A stretch of 22,547 nt of DNA from Prorocentrum cordatum. Lineage: Eukaryota; Sar; Dinophyceae; Prorocentrales; Prorocentraceae. Position 1 is the stretch's first letter, and every line of letters starts with the position of its first letter. The translations under genes were made by a program, and so were the position numbers. The notes below the pieces were generated by a model, which saw only the letters and a program-made list of their open reading frames with translations, did not search any database and was not told the DNA's origin. The stretch spans positions 1 through 22,547 of the forward strand of contig CAUYUJ010011510.1 in NCBI GenBank assembly GCA_963575745.1. The letters are read 5' to 3'. Of the stretch, positions 20,165 to 22,547 are shown piece after piece.

Positions 20165-20515
20165 AAGATGGCCCCAAGATACCTCCCAGACCCCTCCCAA
20201 AGAGCCCCAAGAGGGCCCCCAAGAGGCCTCCAAGAGGCCCCCAAGATGCCCCCAAGAGGCCCCCAAGAGGCCCCAAGAGGCTCCCCCGAGGCACCCAAGA
20301 CGCTCCTGGAAGCCCCTGGGGCCGCCAAGAGGCCCCCAAGACGCCCCAAACGGCCTCCAAGAGGCTCCCAAGAGGCCCGAAGAGGCTCCCCCAAGGCACC
20401 CAAGACGCTCCTAGAAGCCCCTGGGGCCGCCCAGAGGCCCCCAAGACGGCCCAAAAGGCCTCCAAGAGGCTCCCAAAAGACATCCCAAGAGACTCCGCGA
20501 TGCATCCAAGAGGCC
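20165..20515. repeat. 11-bp tandem repeat with 105-bp higher-order period
   Basis: The unit is near CCCCCAAGAGG, with AAGAGG-type anchors at 20209, 20221, 20232, 20243, 20254, 20265 and 20275. A longer unit starting CACCCAAGACGCTCCT recurs at 20292 and 20397 (105 bp apart, about 90% identical by eye). In the minus frame three 11-mers encode an 11-residue GASWGPLGG-like repeat. It lies entirely within insertion 3. Confidence 0.85.
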
Positions 20516-20589
20516 TCTGGCCCTTCTGCTCGTCCTCCCCTCCTCGTCCGCCTCCCCCTCTTCCTCCCTCCTCCCCTCCCCCACCTCCT

Positions 20590-20725
20590 CCTCCGATTCC
20601 TCCTCCATCCTCCCCTCTTGGGATATGGCGGCATCCCCTGTCCTTCGTTTCTCTGTATGCTCCCACACTTCCCTGATCGAATCAAAGCAACTCCTCTGGG
20701 CATCATTGCTGAACATATGACCAAC
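20590..20725. repeat. Dispersed repeat, copy B (partner at 3218-3340)
   Basis: It follows a CTC-rich stretch and aligns with the sequence just after the long CTC tract at 2710-3217. Shared blocks are CCCCTCTT-GG-TATG-CGGC-TCCC and ATCAAA-CAACTC--CTGGGCATC. It is part of insertion 3. Confidence 0.55.
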
Positions 20726-21640
20726 AAATCCCGACAGTCGGTATTCTTTGCTAAAGTGGCTGTTCTAGGATGGGCTGGTGGGGATTCGCGAAGCGTGAAC
20801 AATTTACTGCATACGCCATGGCTGGGGCTGCTTTAAGTGCCCCGTCCCAACTGTATTCCGACTGCGCCAGTGTGGTCAAAATGCATCACATGCCTCCAGC
20901 CTTGCGTCTCTCTCCCAAACGTCCGTATGCGGGGCTGGTGATGCAGGGCCAGGCTGTGGGTGAGCAACGGATGCTTGGGTGCGAGAAGGTCGAAGCTCAT
21001 CTGGCTTTAGATGAGGCAGGCCTCGACGATGCCGAGCGATTTCGCCGCGTGGGAAACGACGCCGCTGACAGGGCCGCGCGTCTGGGAGCCAGCAGCCATC
21101 CCACTCCGAGCGGAGAGGTCGCCGCAACCATAGACTTTAATGTCAAGTGCTCGCAATTTGTCTGCCGCCTTGCCGCAGTGCTTCTGCCGATGTGGCCCAG
21201 AACTGACCTCTCAGACGTGGCCTGGTCCAATCTATGTGAAGCCTCGGTTCGTGCAGCGTCCACTCCCCACCAGTGGCAGTGGATGGGCCCGCCAGCTGGT
21301 TCACAACGTTTTTGGCAATGTCTGTCGCGCCTTCGGACCTGCAGGTTTGCTAGCAATGTCCAGCCCCCTCCAGGTCGTTGTGGCCAGGATCCCCGAGTCA
21401 ACGTGCAGTCTCTTAGGGATCTCAGGCATAAATGTGTGTTGTTTGATTGTTCGAACGATTCACTTTTGGTCGTCTGCACTGTCTGCAAATGTTAACTATA
21501 CTTCTGGCGCCCGTCTTGCGAAACTTGGAGAGCTGTGCACTGGCCCTCGCAAGGGTAAGAAGACCGGTGAAATTCACAAGTATAGCCCGCACAGCTGGAA
21601 CCAGATTTGTAAGGCCTCCATTCTAAAGAGAAAGGAGTGA

Positions 21641-21983
21641 CCATCTTTCAAGACAGTACTACTACTTGGGCCCTTTGGCTAAAGTGGAGGTTGATTGGAG
21701 ATGACGCACGAGAGGACACAAGACCCCCCCGATGGTCACATTGCCATGCGAATGTAGGAGGCATGGGTCGCCACACGACAAAAAAGGTACACAGGCGGAA
21801 GGCCTCCTCCTTCTGACTTCCCCCCCCTCGCTCGTCGCCCAATCCGGGCCCGCATCTCGAGACGGAGCCCGCCCTGGCGACGAGAAGCCTCCAGGAGGCC
21901 CTCCCAAGAGGAAGCGAAGGCCGCCAGGGAGGGCTGCCGGTGCCCGAGGGAGGGAGGGGAAGGAGCTGCTACACTCACAACTC
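21641..21983. other. Unassigned stretch after the retroelement
   Basis: Mixed, moderately GC-rich DNA. It may include the 3' UTR of the plus-strand retroelement. A minus frame is open over about 320 bp, with no recognisable domain. Confidence 0.4.
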
Positions 21984-22141
21984 ACCTCCTCCTCCTCCTC
22001 CTTCTGCCCACTCCCTCCTCCTCTTCCTCCTTCTCTCCTTTCTCCTCCTCCTCCTCCTCACCTTCTCCCCCTTCCACTTCCCCTTCCCCTTCTCCTTCCT
22101 CCTCCCCACTTTCTCGTCCGCATCATCCTCCTCCTCCTCCT
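21984..22141. repeat. CTC/CTTCC pyrimidine tract
   Basis: An imperfect CTC tract with CCTTCC and CTTTCTC interruptions, pyrimidine on the plus strand. Confidence 0.9.
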
Positions 22142-22455
22142 ACACATGATTATTATTCGTAACCTTAGTGCTAGCATGATTCGAATTCCGATGTATCTTA
22201 TTATTCGTATTAGTCGTCATCGTGTTCGTCTTCTTCTCAAATTTATCCTTACTAATATTATACGGTATTGATCGCTTACTGTTATTCGCATGCGCAACAT
22301 CACCTTAATCAGGAGCACTATTATTATCATTAATAGTAGTGCTATTATGTGTGCTTGTTAGTCCTTCTGTTGTTGCTGCTATCACCGCGACTAGGTTTGC
22401 CATTACGACGATTACCCCTACTATTTGAACTACTCTGATTATTCTAACTCCGACA

Positions 22456-22457
<2 letters not shown>
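22142..22457. other. AT-rich island with a small hairpin
   Basis: In sharp contrast to the rest, this stretch is AT-rich and full of ATT/ATC/GTT/CGT triplets, like a heavily mutated triplet repeat. AGCACTATTATT (22314-22325) is inverted at 22332-22343 (11 of 12), making a stem with a 6-nt loop. No coding seen. Confidence 0.6.

Positions 22458-22547
<90 letters not shown>
22458..22547. repeat. (GAC)30 microsatellite at window end
   Basis: Thirty perfect GAC units, cut by the window edge. It is the same triplet as the left arm of the element at 4411-5042, but the sequence before it does not match that element's 23-bp end. Confidence 0.97.

Larger units (their letters stand above)
19911..20793 (+). 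mobile_element. Introner-like TIR insertion 3 splitting RNase H (GA-AG, 883 bp)
   Basis: The left end GAATCC-CACCAGCCC (19911-19925) is inverted at 20773-20788 as GGGCTGGTGGGGATTC, with one 1-nt gap. GTGAA flanks at 19909-19913 and 20795-20799 are a candidate 5-bp target duplication. Treated as an intron with a GA donor (19911) and AAG acceptor (20793), it rejoins PQAG|REQFTAYAM in frame, beside the catalytic Glu. The interior has CT/GA-rich DNA with a short hairpin near 19976-20000, an 11-bp/105-bp tandem array (20165-20515), a CTC-rich stretch and a dispersed repeat (20590-20725). No transposase is encoded, so it would be non-autonomous. Confidence 0.7.
14546..21640 (+). mobile_element. Non-LTR retrotransposon: coiled coil, EN, RT, C2HC, RNase H; decayed
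   Basis: A single, collinear set of domains on the plus strand: coiled-coil N-terminal region, AP-type endonuclease, linker, reverse transcriptase, C2HC knuckle, RNase H, and a short Cys-rich tail ending at TGA 21638-21640. The order EN-RT-knuckle-RNase H fits a large lineage of dinoflagellate LINEs. It is a pseudo-element: 1-nt frameshifts (near 15180, 15350, 15836, 17272, 18160, 18330), in-frame nonsense codons (16277-16279, 17556-17558) and three inverted-repeat insertions. Remove the insertions and the protein order is continuous. The 5' limit is a guess; a Cys-containing piece near 14555 (CWCRASFGAFTLPN) could be the remains of an N-terminal finger. No poly-A or target duplication was identified. 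Confidence 0.85.
19531..21640 (+). pseudogene. RNase H domain and Cys-rich tail, split by an insertion
   Basis: RNase H would remove the RNA strand of the cDNA hybrid. A lead-in (FDLVSGLFEHPYDKVPPP) precedes VFLDGSC, whose Asp (19770-19772) is the first catalytic residue. RAGWGLAMLGPKGHLLAMAWGP is the usual second strand, and PQTPQAG ends at 19910. The domain resumes at 20794 with REQFTAYAMAGAALSA (catalytic Glu 20797-20799), then LYSDCASVV (Asp 20860-20862), KVEAH, and RRVGNDAADRAA (Asp 21058-21060). All four DEDD residues survive. A tail follows with VVCTVCKC, then in another frame YTSGARLAKLGELCTGP and SPHSWNQICKA to the stop at 21638-21640. Without the 883-bp insertion the RNase H is nearly intact. 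Confidence 0.8.

Noticed and set aside
20079-20666. A glycine-rich GASWGPLGG repeat protein on the minus strand
   Set aside because: It is the translation of an 11-bp minisatellite whose period times three gives an 11-residue repeat. It lies inside a TIR insertion and is open in other frames too.
19904-20780. GGCTGGTG as the 8-bp target duplication of insertion 3
   Set aside because: The second copy (20773-20780) is part of the right inverted repeat, and joining there puts the RNase H out of frame. GTGAA or the GA-AG boundary fits better.
7067-21640. One composite element containing both retrotransposons
   Set aside because: They lie on opposite strands, have different RT lineages (RTE-like CADD/KQGDP versus GCNFATT/YIDE) and each has its own endonuclease, so they are independent insertions.

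Overview
The window looks like a piece of a dinoflagellate nuclear genome. The best evidence is a 22-nt match to the reverse complement of the dinoflagellate spliced leader at 1227-1248. Supporting evidence is very high GC, long CTC/GAG/GAC/GTC microsatellites, and two unrelated decayed non-LTR retrotransposons, one of them the endonuclease-RT-C2HC-RNase H type common in dinoflagellates. I cannot name the genus. I see no intact host gene, tRNA, rRNA, CRISPR array or bacterial signal. Most long open frames are artefacts of GC-rich triplet repeats that lack stops in several frames.

Layout. 1-1248: a minus-strand coding remnant of unknown function headed by the spliced-leader relic. 1249-3217: CTC tracts around a small plus-strand retroelement C-terminal fragment with a C2HC knuckle. 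3218-5042: a dispersed-repeat copy, a 139-bp foldback, and a 632-bp inverted-repeat element whose arms are (GAC)13 and (GTC)68. 5043-7066: GAG tracts, a MITE-like inverted-repeat element and a degenerate 21-bp tandem repeat. 7067-10670: a minus-strand, RTE-like LINE (AP endonuclease, then RT) in many broken frames, interrupted by a near-perfect hairpin. 10680-14520: triplet-repeat-rich DNA with no recognisable gene. 14546-21640: a large plus-strand non-LTR element (coiled coil, endonuclease, RT, C2HC knuckle, RNase H, terminal Cys-rich tail). 21641-22547: short unassigned DNA, a CTC tract, an AT-rich island and (GAC)30 running off the end.

The main novelty candidate is inside the plus-strand retroelement. 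Its conserved domains are cut by three insertions (about 16976-17244, 17685-17867 or -17903, and 19911-20793), each carrying inverted repeats. In each, a GA...AG pair of boundaries rejoins the flanking protein in frame. The third sits next to the catalytic Glu of RNase H. They resemble introner-type mobile introns using the GA-AG boundaries reported in dinoflagellates. Further foldback elements at 3910-4048, 4411-5042, 5715-5891 and 9302-9457 suggest a genome with active, diverse inverted-repeat elements. Family assignments rest on motif reading only; no database search was run.
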